Below are positions 9,146 through 19,238 of a stretch of DNA of 64,000 nt, one piece after another. The stretch covers positions 2,579,520-2,643,519 of the forward strand of contig NZ_CP073748.1 in assembly GCF_024398035.1 (NCBI RefSeq), given 5' to 3'. The position numbers and the translations under genes are program-made. A model generated the notes under the pieces. The model worked only from the letters and a program-made list of their open reading frames with translations, searched no databases and was not told where the DNA came from. The stretch's first letter is position 1, and the number at the start of each line of letters is the position of its first letter. This DNA comes from Kordiimonas sp. SCSIO 12603 (GTDB taxonomy: Bacteria; Pseudomonadota; Alphaproteobacteria; Sphingomonadales; Kordiimonadaceae).

Positions 9146-10462
9146 ATGTCAGATGATTTGAATATAAAGCCAACAGATTGGCAATCTCCTGAGATGGTAA
9201 GGCACACACAAATGCGGAACCGCAGGGAAAGGCGTTTTAAACTTTTTGGTTTATCTGCAGTTGTTCTCGCAGCTTCTTTCCTGTTTTTGCTCCTTGGCAA
9301 AATCACGCTCGACGCTGCACCAGGTTTCCTGCAAACCTCCATTGAAGTTGATATCACTTTTGATAAAGCGATTATTGGTGACCCAAGGCAGATGGACAGA
9401 GATGCCTTCATTGAAAATGTAAGGCGCACCAATATGTTCAGGCTGGTGCAAGCTTCTATGGATACCTATTTCCCCGAGGTAACTGATCGGCGCGATAGAC
9501 GCAGGCTTCTTCGGCTCTTCAGTGCTGGTGCAAGAGATCAGTTGAGAAATATGCTACTCGCTGACCCAATGGTTGCGGGTACATCAAAACGGGTTTCACT
9601 GCTGGCCTCTGACGATATTGATCAGGTTATCAAAGGCCATATAGATATAAGTCTTCCTGAATTACAGCGAAAGGTGAAAAACAAAGAGCTCTCCTGGCTT
9701 CAAAAGCTTGAAGAGGATAATAGAGTATCACTTCACTTTCATTCGCTGTTTTTCACAAGCGGGGATTCACGAGACCCTGAGCTTGCTGGTATTTGGGGTG
9801 CTGCGGTCGGTTCAGCTCTGACACTATTTGTAACGCTTATTATTGCTTTCCCTATAGGTGTGCTTTCCGCTATTTACCTGGAAGAGTTTGCGCCGAAAAA
9901 TCGATTTACTGATTTCATCGAAATCAACATTAATAACTTGGCAGCGGTTCCTTCCATCGTGTTTGGTCTACTGGGCCTGGCTGTTTTCCTAGGCACCATG
10001 GGTTTACCACGGTCAGCCCCCCTCGTTGGTGGCATGACACTAGCTCTGATGACACTACCAACAATCATTATTGCCTCGCGTGCGTCGATCAAAGCGGTAC
10101 CACCTTCTATTCGCGATGCAGCAATGGGCTTAGGCGCTTCGCCTATGCAGGTAGTTTTCCATCATGTGCTACCTCTTGCCTTTCCTGGTATTCTTACTGG
10201 TACAATTATCGGCATGGCACAGGCTTTAGGGGAAACCGCGCCCCTTTTAATGATTGGCATGGTAGCCTTTATCGTAGATATTCCGGCAAGCCTCACGGAC
10301 GCTGCAACCGCCCTACCCGTACAAATTTACCTTTGGGCTGATAGCCCCGAGCGCGCTTTTGTGGAAAAAACATCCGCAGCCATACTCGTATTGCTTACTT
10401 TCCTGATTGTGATGAACGCGTTGGCAATTTGGCTACGTCAGAAATTTGAGCGAGACTGGTAA
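9146..10462 (+). CDS. pstA: Phosphate ABC transporter permease PstA
   Basis: Partner permease of PstC. The N-terminal ~200 residues form an extension with one membrane segment (about residues 32-52) and a soluble part, as in other alphaproteobacterial PstA proteins of 430-440 residues. The C-terminal MetI-like domain contains the EAA loop [20 protein letters not shown] and the [11 protein letters not shown] segment characteristic of PstA. It starts two bases after pstC and its end abuts pstB, so these genes are translated from one message. Confidence 0.93.
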   Translation: MSDDLNIKPTDWQSPEMVRHTQMRNRRERRFKLFGLSAVVLAASFLFLLLGKITLDAAPGFLQTSIEVDITFDKAIIGDPRQMDRDAFIENVRRTNMFRLVQASMDTYFPEVTDRRDRRRLLRLFSAGARDQLRNMLLADPMVAGTSKRVSLLASDDIDQVIKGHIDISLPELQRKVKNKELSWLQKLEEDNRVSLHFHSLFFTSGDSRDPELAGIWGAAVGSALTLFVTLIIAFPIGVLSAIYLEEFAPKNRFTDFIEININNLAAVPSIVFGLLGLAVFLGTMGLPRSAPLVGGMTLALMTLPTIIIASRASIKAVPPSIRDAAMGLGASPMQVVFHHVLPLAFPGILTGTIIGMAQALGETAPLLMIGMVAFIVDIPASLTDAATALPVQIYLWADSPERAFVEKTSAAILVLLTFLIVMNALAIWLRQKFERDW

Positions 10463-10463
10463 G

Positions 10464-11264
10464 ATGCAGCAAGACATGACAGAGTTTAAAAACATGACAG
10501 AACAAGCCGTTCCTAAAATGTCTGCCCGTGACATCCATGTTCGTTACGGTGACAACCATGCTGTAAAAGGTATTTCACTCGACTTACACCTTAACGAAAT
10601 CACCTCGCTAATAGGTCCATCAGGGTGTGGGAAATCAACATTCTTACGCTGCTTGAACCGAATGAATGACTCTGTCGCAGGCTGCAAGGTTACAGGACAA
10701 ATCCTACTCGATAATAAAAACATCTATGACCAAAACATTGATGTGGTACAGCTTCGGGCACGCGTAGGTATGGTATTCCAGAAACCTAATCCTTTCCCTA
10801 AGTCTATATACGATAACGTAGCCTATGGTCCTCGTATTCACGGACTTGCCCACAATAGGACCGATCTAGATGAAATCGTGGAAACATCGCTTGAGCGCGC
10901 AGGCTTGTGGCAAGAAGTAAAAGACCGCATGGATAGCCCGGGCACGGCTCTCTCAGGTGGCCAGCAACAGCGCCTGTGTATTGCCAGAGCCATTGCTGTA
11001 AACCCAGAAGTAATTTTGATGGATGAGCCATGTTCAGCGCTTGATCCAATTGCAACTGCTAAAGTTGAAACCCTGATGGATGAGCTAAAAAGCGAATATG
11101 CCATTGTGATTGTTACTCACAGCATGCAGCAAGCTGCTCGAATTTCACAAAAAACAGCATTCTTCCATTTAGGTGAATTGGTAGAGCAAGGCGATACCAC
11201 ACAAATATTTACGGCCCCACGAAACGAAAAAACCCGAGATTATATAACGGGACGTTTCGGTTAA
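10464..11264 (+). CDS. pstB: Phosphate ABC transporter ATP-binding protein PstB
   Basis: Cytoplasmic ATPase that powers PstCA. It carries Walker [10 protein letters not shown], the PstB-typical [12 protein letters not shown]-loop, the signature [14 protein letters not shown] and Walker [13 protein letters not shown]. The reading frame is open from a TTG at 10446 inside pstA; I prefer the ATG at 10464, one base after the pstA stop. ATGs at 10476 and 10494 are alternatives, because the conserved part starts only at about [11 protein letters not shown] and no candidate has a strong ribosome site. Confidence 0.93.
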   Translation: MQQDMTEFKNMTEQAVPKMSARDIHVRYGDNHAVKGISLDLHLNEITSLIGPSGCGKSTFLRCLNRMNDSVAGCKVTGQILLDNKNIYDQNIDVVQLRARVGMVFQKPNPFPKSIYDNVAYGPRIHGLAHNRTDLDEIVETSLERAGLWQEVKDRMDSPGTALSGGQQQRLCIARAIAVNPEVILMDEPCSALDPIATAKVETLMDELKSEYAIVIVTHSMQQAARISQKTAFFHLGELVEQGDTTQIFTAPRNEKTRDYITGRFG

Positions 11265-11276
11265 AGGATACTGCAT

Positions 11277-11984
11277 ATGACAGACCCACACATTCTCTCC
11301 GCATATGACGAAGAGCTAAAAGAATTAAGAAGTGTTGTCAGCCGAATGGGTGGTATGGCAATTGATCAGTTGTTGGCAGCTATGCAGGCTCTTCGCGAAG
11401 TAAATACAGACGAAGCCGAAACTGTTCTAAAGAACGATCTATTGCTAGATAAACTGGAACTTCATGCAGAAAAGACAGCGATCGGTGTTTTCGCCCGTCG
11501 TGCGCCCGTTGCAGATGATCTTCGAGAAGTCGTATCCTCTATCAAGATGACAACTATGATTGAGCGCATGGGAGATTATGCAAAAAACATCTCTCGAAGA
11601 ACACTTGATATTGCCGAATGTTCACCAGTGGTTATGCCGCAAACGCTTGATAACATGGCGGACGTAGCGCACCGTATGATTGAAGATATTATGGATGCAT
11701 ACGTGCACCGTAATGCCGACGTTGCCGTGGACGTATGGGAACGCGGCGAAACGCTAGATAATATGCACAATGCTGCATACAGGCAGATTTTGGCACGCAT
11801 GATGGAAGTGCCAGACCATATCAATGCCTACACACATTATTTGATGATTGCAAAAAATCTGGAACGTATTGGCGACCAGGCCACAAGCATTGCTGAACAG
11901 ATTTACTACGCAATCACTGGAGAAATTCTAGAGGACATTCGTCCGGCGGAAGAAGAACAACCTGCCGCAGAAGCAGGCTTTTAA
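11277..11984 (+). CDS. phoU: Phosphate signalling protein PhoU
   Basis: Two tandem PhoU helical repeats in 235 residues, each with the E/DxxxD metal-site pattern (MIERMGDYAKNISRR and NLERIGDQATSIAEQ). PhoU links the Pst transporter to PhoR, keeping the kinase off when phosphate is plentiful. It lies 12 bases after pstB, with AAAGGA before the start. The C-terminal tail is acidic and Ala-rich and is probably disordered. Confidence 0.95.
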   Translation: MTDPHILSAYDEELKELRSVVSRMGGMAIDQLLAAMQALREVNTDEAETVLKNDLLLDKLELHAEKTAIGVFARRAPVADDLREVVSSIKMTTMIERMGDYAKNISRRTLDIAECSPVVMPQTLDNMADVAHRMIEDIMDAYVHRNADVAVDVWERGETLDNMHNAAYRQILARMMEVPDHINAYTHYLMIAKNLERIGDQATSIAEQIYYAITGEILEDIRPAEEEQPAAEAGF

Positions 11985-12016
11985 CATCTACGACAGGGTT
12001 ACTAAAGGAACTGGCT

Positions 12017-12706
12017 GTGAAGACACGAATTTTATTAGTTGAAGATGACGAAAACATCACTGAACTGGTGCGCTATAACCTAGAGCGTGCTGGCTATATT
12101 GTTGATTGCGTAGCGGATGGTGAAGAAGGCTTGTACAAAGCCACTGAAGAAACACCAGATGTAATTCTACTGGATTGGATGCTTCCTAACCTTTCAGGTC
12201 TGGAGATTTGCCGCCAGTTGCGCCGTAATTCAACAACCGCTAACGTACCAATCATCATGCTAACGGCAAGAGCAGATGAACCTGACCGTATTCGCGGTCT
12301 GGAAACAGGTGCCGATGACTATATGGTGAAACCATTCTCGCCAAAAGAGCTGGTAGTACGCATTCAAGCTGTTCTGCGCCGTGTTCGCCCTGCCCTTGCT
12401 GGTCACGAATTACGTTTCGAAGATATTGCGCTTGATAATGTGTCCCACCGGGTTACGCGCGGTGATAATGTTATTCACCTTGGCCCTACCGAGTACCGTC
12501 TGCTTCGCCATTTTATGGAAAACCCAGGCCGTGTATTCTCTCGTGAACAGCTCCTTGATAGCGTTTGGGGCCGTGATGTGTATGTAGAGCCGAGAACGGT
12601 AGACGTACATATTCGGCGCCTTAGAAAAGCTGTAAATGAAGGTGGTGGTGAAGATTATATTCGCACCGTACGTTCAGCCGGTTATGCGCTTGACGCAAAA
12701 AAATAG
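12017..12706 (+). CDS. phoB: Phosphate regulon response regulator PhoB
   Basis: OmpR-family regulator. The receiver domain has the acid pair Asp10/Asp11, the phospho-accepting Asp53 in LLDWMLPN and Lys105 in MVKPF. The winged-helix domain from about residue 130 ends with VYVEPRTVDVHIRRLRKAV, the recognition helix typical of PhoB. It starts with GTG at 12017 after AAAGGA. Its product should bind the Pho box before pstS. The stop codon forms the first bases of a hairpin shared with the convergent amidotransferase gene. Confidence 0.95.
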   Translation: MKTRILLVEDDENITELVRYNLERAGYIVDCVADGEEGLYKATEETPDVILLDWMLPNLSGLEICRQLRRNSTTANVPIIMLTARADEPDRIRGLETGADDYMVKPFSPKELVVRIQAVLRRVRPALAGHELRFEDIALDNVSHRVTRGDNVIHLGPTEYRLLRHFMENPGRVFSREQLLDSVWGRDVYVEPRTVDVHIRRLRKAVNEGGGEDYIRTVRSAGYALDAKK

Positions 12707-12723
12707 GGCTAAACACTTAGCCC
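12697..12723 (-). terminator. Intrinsic terminator of the XrtA locus, embedded in the phoB stop region
   Basis: Read on the minus strand: GGGCTAA, loop GTGT, TTAGCCC, then TATTTTTTT. The 7-base-pair stem covers 12706-12723 and the T-run lies in the last codons of phoB. The stop codon of phoB (12704-12706) and that of the amidotransferase gene (12709-12711) both touch the stem. In the plus direction the hairpin lacks a T-run, so it should end minus-strand transcripts better than phoB transcripts. Confidence 0.8.
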
Positions 12724-14598
12724 TAAATGTCTTAATGACCGGTCCAGAGTTAAGAGAGACCAGAGCGTCGTGTGGTGGTCTCTCACCTCTGTAATATGTT
12801 CCTCAATCATTTCTTTGACACCGTTCATATCGATAAGACCGGTATCGGCAAGAGTTTCACTTTTTTCCAAATCCCTCAATTCAGGCAATAATTCATCCCT
12901 GAGCCAATTTACCGCAGGCACCATAAAGCCTTGCTTGCTTCGGTAAAGTGTTTCATTTGGCACAAAGCCTTCTAGTGCCTTCTTAAATACGTGCTTCCCC
13001 TCACCTTCAACAATTCTAGAAGCCGGGTTAATACGCATCGCATATTCGACGAATTTATGGTCAAGGATAGGTACTCGTACTTCCAGAGAATGCGCCATAC
13101 TCGCTCGGTCAACTTTTGTAAGGATATCACCGGGCAAATACGTTTTCAGGTCGATATACTGAATGGTGGAAAGCTCATCAGCTCCCTTAACCTCATCAGC
13201 GATTTTAGTAAACAGGTCATGAGGATGGTACCCGGCAAGCTTCTTCTTCATTCTGTCCGTATGAAGACGGTAGCGGTCTCGGTCAGGTGTTTTACTAACA
13301 CTATGACAATAGGCCTCAGCTGACGTTCGTGCTAATGCCTCGAATGTAGATTTAGCTCGTAAAAACTGCGGGGCTCTATCCATCTTAGGATAAAGAGTGC
13401 CAAGAGGCTTAAAAATAAGCCTTCGAAGGCCAAGTGGTATACGGCCTCTAAGATTTTCTTCCAACATATGAAAACGGTGACGGCGATATCCGGCAAACAA
13501 TTCATCACCACCATCCCCAGATAACGCTACCTTCACTTTTTCCCTCGCCAAACCACACACTCTGTATGTCGGTAACGCCGATAGATCAGCAAAAGGTTCA
13601 TCATAAACCTGTGCCATGCGGTCAAGAAGAAAGCCATCATTAGCAGAGGCTAACCGCAGTCTATGATGGGTGCCAAAATGGTCAGCAATCGATTGGGCAT
13701 ATCCACTTTCATCGAAATCATCGTCATCAGAACCAATAGCGCATGTTTCAACAGCATCATCGTTATTACGGCTCATCAAACCAACAACGGCAGAACTATC
13801 TACGCCACCTGACAGAAACGCACCAAGTGGAACATCAGCAATCATTCTAAGCTTAACAGCCTCTTCCAACCGTTCAACGAGCTCACCTTCGTCGACCACT
13901 GAATTCGCGGAAGGAATAATATCGGGAGCCCAGTAACATGATAACTGCATATTTCCCGTATTGGCATTTCTAACCAAGGTATGTGCTGGCGGTAATGTAT
14001 GTACACCTTCCACTAAAGATTTTGGATCAGGTACATACCCAAGCATTAAATAGTCTTCGAGAGCATCAATTCGTAATTTACGGCGAACCGCATCATGGGC
14101 AAGAAGCGCCTTAAGTTCTGACCCAAACAAAAAAGTGCCATCGCTTAGTTCGGTATAGTAAAAGGGTTTAATGCCCAACCGGTCCCGAGCCATGAATAGT
14201 TCCTGACTACGATTATCCCAGATTGCGAAGGCAAACATACCGCGTAAACGGTTCACACATTCTTTTCCCCACGCAAGATAACTCTTCAAGAGCACCTCTG
14301 TATCGGAATGCGTAGAAAACTGATAACCCTCAGCCTCAAGCTCCCTGCGGAGGCTCTGGAAGTTATATACTTCTCCATTATAAGTAAGGATCACCTGCCG
14401 GCTTTCACAAGCCATAGGTTGCTGCCCACCTTCAATATCGATAATACTAAGACGACGATGGCCTAATCCTACCTTCTGCCCGAAATAGAACCCATCCCCG
14501 TCAGGCCCTCTATGTGCAATAGTGGCCGTCATCTTGCGAAGAGTAGATTGATCCACCCCTCCAATTTCAGGAGCCATAATGCCTGTTATTCCACACAT
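12709..14598 (-). CDS. XrtA/PEP-CTERM system amidotransferase (asparagine synthase-like)
   Basis: A 629-residue glutamine-hydrolysing amidotransferase. Cys2 in MCGITGIM is the class II glutaminase nucleophile, and GPDGDGFY and RLSIID are standard glutaminase segments. The synthetase half has the PP-loop LSGGVDSSAVVGLM and ALSGDGGDELFAGY. The type found in exosortase A loci is thought to amidate a component of the exopolysaccharide rather than make free asparagine; this is inference from context. It overlaps xrtA by 13 bases and is the last gene of the locus. Confidence 0.88.
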   Translation of the reverse strand: MCGITGIMAPEIGGVDQSTLRKMTATIAHRGPDGDGFYFGQKVGLGHRRLSIIDIEGGQQPMACESRQVILTYNGEVYNFQSLRRELEAEGYQFSTHSDTEVLLKSYLAWGKECVNRLRGMFAFAIWDNRSQELFMARDRLGIKPFYYTELSDGTFLFGSELKALLAHDAVRRKLRIDALEDYLMLGYVPDPKSLVEGVHTLPPAHTLVRNANTGNMQLSCYWAPDIIPSANSVVDEGELVERLEEAVKLRMIADVPLGAFLSGGVDSSAVVGLMSRNNDDAVETCAIGSDDDDFDESGYAQSIADHFGTHHRLRLASANDGFLLDRMAQVYDEPFADLSALPTYRVCGLAREKVKVALSGDGGDELFAGYRRHRFHMLEENLRGRIPLGLRRLIFKPLGTLYPKMDRAPQFLRAKSTFEALARTSAEAYCHSVSKTPDRDRYRLHTDRMKKKLAGYHPHDLFTKIADEVKGADELSTIQYIDLKTYLPGDILTKVDRASMAHSLEVRVPILDHKFVEYAMRINPASRIVEGEGKHVFKKALEGFVPNETLYRSKQGFMVPAVNWLRDELLPELRDLEKSETLADTGLIDMNGVKEMIEEHITEVRDHHTTLWSLLTLDRSLRHLGLSV

Positions 14599-16097
14599 TT
14601 ATTAGGGCCTTCCACAGAATATTTTAATTCACTCCAAACAAAATCACTTGGAGATAAAGTAGATAAAAATTTGCTCAATGTTTCTCTAGCATCATCTGAA
14701 CTATCTACTATCTCGGTAGAAAACACAACAATGCCAACAGCAGATTTTCCGTAAAACAACCGTTCCTTTGCAGTTGCTAATTTCACATCTACGTTTGAAG
14801 AGAGGAACTTATTATCAACGAAATAGCTGGTCCAAACCAAACGCCTACGGTTGCCAAGCCGGTACACTTCCTCCAAAAAGTTATCACCAGCTACATAGAA
14901 CTGCCTTATACTCTCCGGGGCAAAACTCCAATTTTTTCCACCCGACGATCCTTGATAAGCCCTTAAACGGTGCCCCTTACGCATCGAGCAATACATACCA
15001 GAGTAAGCATAAATATTATCGGCCAATATTCGGTAAGAAGCTGACGCTTCATAATCAACACCAACAAATGTTGGCTGATAGCTATTAAGCCGGGAAGGAA
15101 GTTTACGAGCCTTGCACGAAATACAATCCGGCAAATCAAATGATGAAACATCATTTGATTTCACTGCCTCCTTTGGAGCAAACATAAATAAAATGATCGG
15201 CAAGATACTAGCGGCAATCACCCAGTCACCTCTACCCGAATATGTGAAAGGCACCGAAGGGTTAGCGGTGAAATCCACCTGCTCAACATCAGAAAATTTG
15301 TACGCTAAAGAAATTAGAATAATCAGAATGAAAGACAGAAAGCCCCATCCATAAACGATATGATCCACACCTTTTGCGAATTCCTGATCTGTGGCTTCTG
15401 AAATTAATAAAATTCCTAAAACACGTAAGGCATTGGCAAAAACGGGCAATATAGCTGATACAAGGACAATAATAACCCTGCCTTTCCAGCTCTTATAGCA
15501 GAGGTTAGCAAGCAATACGCCCGTTACCAAACAGGTGAACAAAAACTTAATTCCAGCACACGCGCGAGCTACCTCATAGATGCCGCTTGATAATGTGATG
15601 AGCACGCCATCTGCTTCATATTCCACCCCTAATACATCCAGCATGAAAATTGCCATCTGTGCAGTCATATTTTGGAGAGGTGGGATCAGTTGCTCACCAA
15701 ACGGTACCATCAGGAATAAAAACAAAGATGGAAACAGGATATTTCTATATATAACAGGGCCAAAGCACATAAGCGCCAGTGCCTGTATTCCAGCAATGAG
15801 GGAAATATGGCCAACAACATATATCTCTAGGACCTGAGAGCCAAGCCAGGCAAGCGATACCAACACAAATGCCAACATTCCCGGCACCCAGAAAACAGGT
15901 TCAAGCGTACTGAGCGCCTCACGCCTCATCCAAATCAACCAAACCGATACGAATGGAATAATCAATCCGTGAGAGAATGTATCTACATTCCAGATCAGAT
16001 TGAAAAAATGGGCAGTTGTCTCTCCCCATGCTAATAGCATGATTGAAACGGCTCCGATAAATACCGCTATATGTTTATAAAACTGATTACCTAGCAT
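14586..16097 (-). CDS. xrtA: Exosortase A fused to an EpsI-like domain
   Basis: Membrane transpeptidase that recognises the C-terminal PEP-CTERM signal on exported proteins, cuts it and probably attaches them to a surface polymer. About eight hydrophobic segments occupy residues 10-270. The catalytic triad is visible as Cys180 in ARACAGIKF, Arg225 in FANALRV and His246 in VDHIVYGW. The remaining ~220 residues after a further membrane segment form the soluble EpsI domain common in type A exosortases. A likely substrate, the 33068-35503 protein, is in the same region. It overlaps both neighbours. Confidence 0.95.
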   Translation of the reverse strand: MLGNQFYKHIAVFIGAVSIMLLAWGETTAHFFNLIWNVDTFSHGLIIPFVSVWLIWMRREALSTLEPVFWVPGMLAFVLVSLAWLGSQVLEIYVVGHISLIAGIQALALMCFGPVIYRNILFPSLFLFLMVPFGEQLIPPLQNMTAQMAIFMLDVLGVEYEADGVLITLSSGIYEVARACAGIKFLFTCLVTGVLLANLCYKSWKGRVIIVLVSAILPVFANALRVLGILLISEATDQEFAKGVDHIVYGWGFLSFILIILISLAYKFSDVEQVDFTANPSVPFTYSGRGDWVIAASILPIILFMFAPKEAVKSNDVSSFDLPDCISCKARKLPSRLNSYQPTFVGVDYEASASYRILADNIYAYSGMYCSMRKGHRLRAYQGSSGGKNWSFAPESIRQFYVAGDNFLEEVYRLGNRRRLVWTSYFVDNKFLSSNVDVKLATAKERLFYGKSAVGIVVFSTEIVDSSDDARETLSKFLSTLSPSDFVWSELKYSVEGPNKCVE

Positions 16098-17286
16098 CAG
16101 CTAATACCTTGGTAATATCTTGGTTGAGCTGCTTGCATGCGCTATCCCAGGAAAATTCTGTCTCAACGAATTGACGTGCCCGTTGACCAACCAGTTCACG
16201 CAGTGCAGGCTTTTCAAGCAGTGTCAACAGATGCATTTTGAAGTCTGCCGCTGTATCGCCCACATACACTGTTTTACCGTGTTCAGCCTCAATCCCCTCA
16301 TTCGCGGCGGTTGACGCCACAACAGGTAACGCACACGCCATAGCCTCAAGTACTTTATTCTGAATACCGCGGGCCGTAAGAAGAGGAGCAACGGCAATAT
16401 CAGCGCTTTGAAGCATCTCGGGCATTGAGTCCACATATCCTGTAACCTCAACCCCTTCATAACCTTCAAGTTTTCTCACAACAGGGTTTTCGGGGCCCCC
16501 AGCAACAACAAACTTTGCCGATGGTTCAGCTATTCTTACCCCTTCCCAAACTTTCTCCACGAACCAGATCACAGCCTCTACATTTGGTTTATAATCCATC
16601 GCTCCAGTGAAAATGATAATTTTCTGAGCATCTCGGTTTTGAGCTGGGGAAAATAACTCAATATCAACACCGTTCTTTAATCCACGAACAGGGGTGGTAG
16701 AACGCTTGAAATCTTTCTTAAAAACTGCAGCTTCCTGATCGCTCACCAGATATGCCATCTTACTTCGATCCGCTAAATTGCGTTCGTAATGGGCTAATAA
16801 CTTTCCTTCCCGTGCATATACCCAAGACATTGGAAAGGGTGCATTTTCGGCGTATGCACCCCACTTCGCTGAATCTACATCTACAAGATCTGTTATTACT
16901 GGGATGTCAATATCATTTGGGACAATTGGTCCTGTTGCCGCTGAGAACAGAAAAATGAGATCAATCTCTTTCTTTTTAACAAGCGACCTAACATATTTTT
17001 TAAGCTTACCGTATGGGTAAGCGCCGACCGTTAAGGCATCATTAGTCAGGAATGAACGCAAACTTAGTAGTTTCTGCTTAAAGGGTTTAACGGTTTCATA
17101 ACAAAGCGATGCAGTATGGCTTTCAAGGAATGAAACATGAACTTCATCATCTGGGTTATCTATAAAAAAACCTAAGTGAACAGTGTGCTCTTTGGCCAAT
17201 TCTTTGAGGAAATTCCATGAACGGATTTTATCCCCCTTGTTCGGAGGGTAAGGAATTCGGTGAGCAAGAAATAGAATATTCGCCAT
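16087..17286 (-). CDS. XrtA-associated glycosyltransferase (TIGR03087-type, GT-B fold)
   Basis: A 399-residue sugar transferase starting MANILFLAHRIPYPPNKGDKIRSWN, the N-terminus typical of the group found beside exosortase A. The GT-B acceptor half ends near residue 210, and the donor half has IIFTGAMDYKPNVEAV and the E(x7)E-like region QNKVLEAMACALPVVAS. It probably adds one sugar to the exopolysaccharide repeat unit at the cytoplasmic face of the membrane. It overlaps xrtA by 11 bases. Donor and acceptor cannot be read from sequence. Confidence 0.88.
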   Translation of the reverse strand: MANILFLAHRIPYPPNKGDKIRSWNFLKELAKEHTVHLGFFIDNPDDEVHVSFLESHTASLCYETVKPFKQKLLSLRSFLTNDALTVGAYPYGKLKKYVRSLVKKKEIDLIFLFSAATGPIVPNDIDIPVITDLVDVDSAKWGAYAENAPFPMSWVYAREGKLLAHYERNLADRSKMAYLVSDQEAAVFKKDFKRSTTPVRGLKNGVDIELFSPAQNRDAQKIIIFTGAMDYKPNVEAVIWFVEKVWEGVRIAEPSAKFVVAGGPENPVVRKLEGYEGVEVTGYVDSMPEMLQSADIAVAPLLTARGIQNKVLEAMACALPVVASTAANEGIEAEHGKTVYVGDTAADFKMHLLTLLEKPALRELVGQRARQFVETEFSWDSACKQLNQDITKVLADAR

Positions 17287-17289
17287 ACC

Positions 17290-18327
17290 CTACCCCAGAT
17301 GCCTGGCAATTGGGGGGCCAAGAATATTTGCCACAGGAAGAGGCAACTTCTTCCAAACCTTTACCATCAGCTCAAACTTTTTGTTCTGAGGGTTAATTTC
17401 TTTACGTTCTTCACCTTCTTTTAAGCGGAATTGATAATTCAGCGGAATTGGTTCAAATCCCCAATTCTTTTTGAACTTATAAGGCCCGGTTCCTACCTTG
17501 CTGCGCCCGAAATCGTACACTTTAAAACCATTCTTAGCAGAACGCACCATTAACTCATAATACATGAAATCATGGGCACCGTATAAACGTGCTTTTGCAT
17601 TTCCACCTGCATAATAGGGAAGAACATGGTCGTTATGATAAAAAGTCATCAAGCTGGCGATTGCCTCACCTTCAGGAGAGTAGACAATCTGAATATCTGT
17701 TTCTTTTTCAAATACTTCTAGAAACTTGTTAAACAACTTTTTCGGGAAAACAGGCGTCCCCAAATTACGAACACTTTCTGCATATAGTGCATAAAAAGTA
17801 TCTAAATCTTTTTCCCAGGAGCAGCGCAAACCATGCTTCAAAGACTTTCGAACAACTGCACGCTGTTTTCTTGGGATATCCAACAGAATATCTTCAGCCG
17901 TTTCCTTCAGTTCCTTCTGAAAACTGGCGGCAACGCCTGTTTCAGTAACCCAACCTTCAAAAGATAAAGACTGGATTGTCCGATATTCAAGGCTGTGTGC
18001 ACCGCTTTCACAGGTAATTTCCCAAGCTTTTTCATTAAGTAGTGATAGCGCTTTTTCACTTACAGACAACGGCCCGCCATAAACCGCAAACATGCTTGAA
18101 ATTGCAGCCTTACCAAAAAGAAAACTATCACGAATACTTAGAGGAAGAATACCAACTACCTGCCCACCAGATAACGCGACCAAATACGGGCACTTTTGCC
18201 CTGCCCCCGCTTCTAGAACTGTTTTCCAGCCATAACGATGGCAAAAAGTACCATCTGGATGATCACTAACAAAGGCATCCCACGAGGCACTATCCTCATC
18301 GGTAGCCTCTCTGATAATGATATCCAT
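17290..18327 (-). CDS. FemAB-family protein of the XrtA system
   Basis: A 345-residue protein with two GNAT-like halves as in FemAB/peptidoglycan bridge-forming enzymes: WDAFVSDHPDGTFCHRYGWKTVLE at the N-terminus, and YYAGGNAKARLYGAHDFMYYELM followed by YDFGRSKVGTGPYKFKKNWGFEP at the C-terminus. The last segment is strongly conserved in the PEP-CTERM group. Relatives transfer aminoacyl groups; what is transferred here is unknown. It starts two bases after the end of the deacetylase gene and ends three bases before the glycosyltransferase gene start. Confidence 0.87.
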   Translation of the reverse strand: MDIIIREATDEDSASWDAFVSDHPDGTFCHRYGWKTVLEAGAGQKCPYLVALSGGQVVGILPLSIRDSFLFGKAAISSMFAVYGGPLSVSEKALSLLNEKAWEITCESGAHSLEYRTIQSLSFEGWVTETGVAASFQKELKETAEDILLDIPRKQRAVVRKSLKHGLRCSWEKDLDTFYALYAESVRNLGTPVFPKKLFNKFLEVFEKETDIQIVYSPEGEAIASLMTFYHNDHVLPYYAGGNAKARLYGAHDFMYYELMVRSAKNGFKVYDFGRSKVGTGPYKFKKNWGFEPIPLNYQFRLKEGEERKEINPQNKKFELMVKVWKKLPLPVANILGPPIARHLG

Positions 18328-18329
18328 AC

Positions 18330-19238
18330 CTAGTCCTCTTGAAGCAGGTCAGCATATATGTTTTCCATGCTATCCCACTGAAACGCATTAAACAATTTTA
18401 TTAATTTTAGAGGGAGTTGTGCTTGCCCCTGATAATGGCGGAACCGCGAAAGCCACGGAGCTTCAGCTACATAAGGCTGGCCCAGATCCATTTCCCAGGG
18501 GTGCATATAAAAAATGCTTGGCGAAGATGCCTGCTCAGCCCCCTTAGATAATAAATACTTCGATAGAAAATAAGGAAGCAGCCGAAAATAACCGCCGCCT
18601 GAAGCTGGCAGCCTTTTGAATGGCATATCACATACTGTAAGAGGGATTTCCAGTATTCCGTCTCTGCCTGCAGGATAAAATGGCTGCCGAGGCGCTGTGG
18701 CTAAACCGTAATGATCAGTTTTCACAGGATACAGGCTCGAAGAATATTTGAAACCAGCTTCTTTTAACTCATCGTAAACCCACCACACATTTGGGGTTAG
18801 TGAAAAACTTGGCGCCCGGTAACCTAAAACAGATTGGCCACTTGCTTGTTCTAGCAATTCTTTGGACGCGCGCACTTCATTTCTGAACTCTTCACGAGAC
18901 ATCGTGAAAAGGCGCTGATGTGCCATTCCGTGGCATCCTACTTCATGGCCTGCATCCGCAATTTCTTTAATTAAAGATGGGGCACGTTCAGCTACCCAAC
19001 CTAAACAAAAGAAAGTGCCTATAATTTTATACTTCTTCAGGAGTTCAAGAATATTACGTGTTTGAAGTACAACGCGACTTTCAAGCGTAGGCCAGTCTTC
19101 GGTGGAGAAGGTATTTTCAAAGGCCCCAACTTGAAACCATTCCTCTACATCTACAGTAAAAGAGTGCCGTTGCGGAGACGCTGTAGAAGACAAGTCCGCC
19201 TTTTCAAACTTGTCTTCAGAAAATTCGTTAGCTGTCAT
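18330..19238 (-). CDS. XrtA system polysaccharide deacetylase
   Basis: NodB-fold deacetylase of 302 residues, expected to remove acetyl groups from the exopolysaccharide. Motifs: FTVDVEEW with the catalytic-site aspartate, TFFCLGWVAE, HEVGCHGMAHQRL with the two metal-binding histidines, and YRAPSFSLTP. The C-terminal ~80 residues (including FYMHPWEMDLGQP) are the extra DUF3473-type region found in exosortase-linked members. No signal peptide is visible, so it may act at the inner face. It overlaps the ATPase gene by 11 bases. Confidence 0.9.
   Translation of the reverse strand: MTANEFSEDKFEKADLSSTASPQRHSFTVDVEEWFQVGAFENTFSTEDWPTLESRVVLQTRNILELLKKYKIIGTFFCLGWVAERAPSLIKEIADAGHEVGCHGMAHQRLFTMSREEFRNEVRASKELLEQASGQSVLGYRAPSFSLTPNVWWVYDELKEAGFKYSSSLYPVKTDHYGLATAPRQPFYPAGRDGILEIPLTVCDMPFKRLPASGGGYFRLLPYFLSKYLLSKGAEQASSPSIFYMHPWEMDLGQPYVAEAPWLSRFRHYQGQAQLPLKLIKLFNAFQWDSMENIYADLLQED

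Noticed and set aside
12709-14598. Asparagine synthase-like gene as the lasso cyclase of the 2-5 kb module
   Set aside because: Its place as the last gene of the XrtA locus, overlapping xrtA, and its full glutaminase domain with Cys2 match the exosortase amidotransferase; lasso cyclases lack that active glutaminase.
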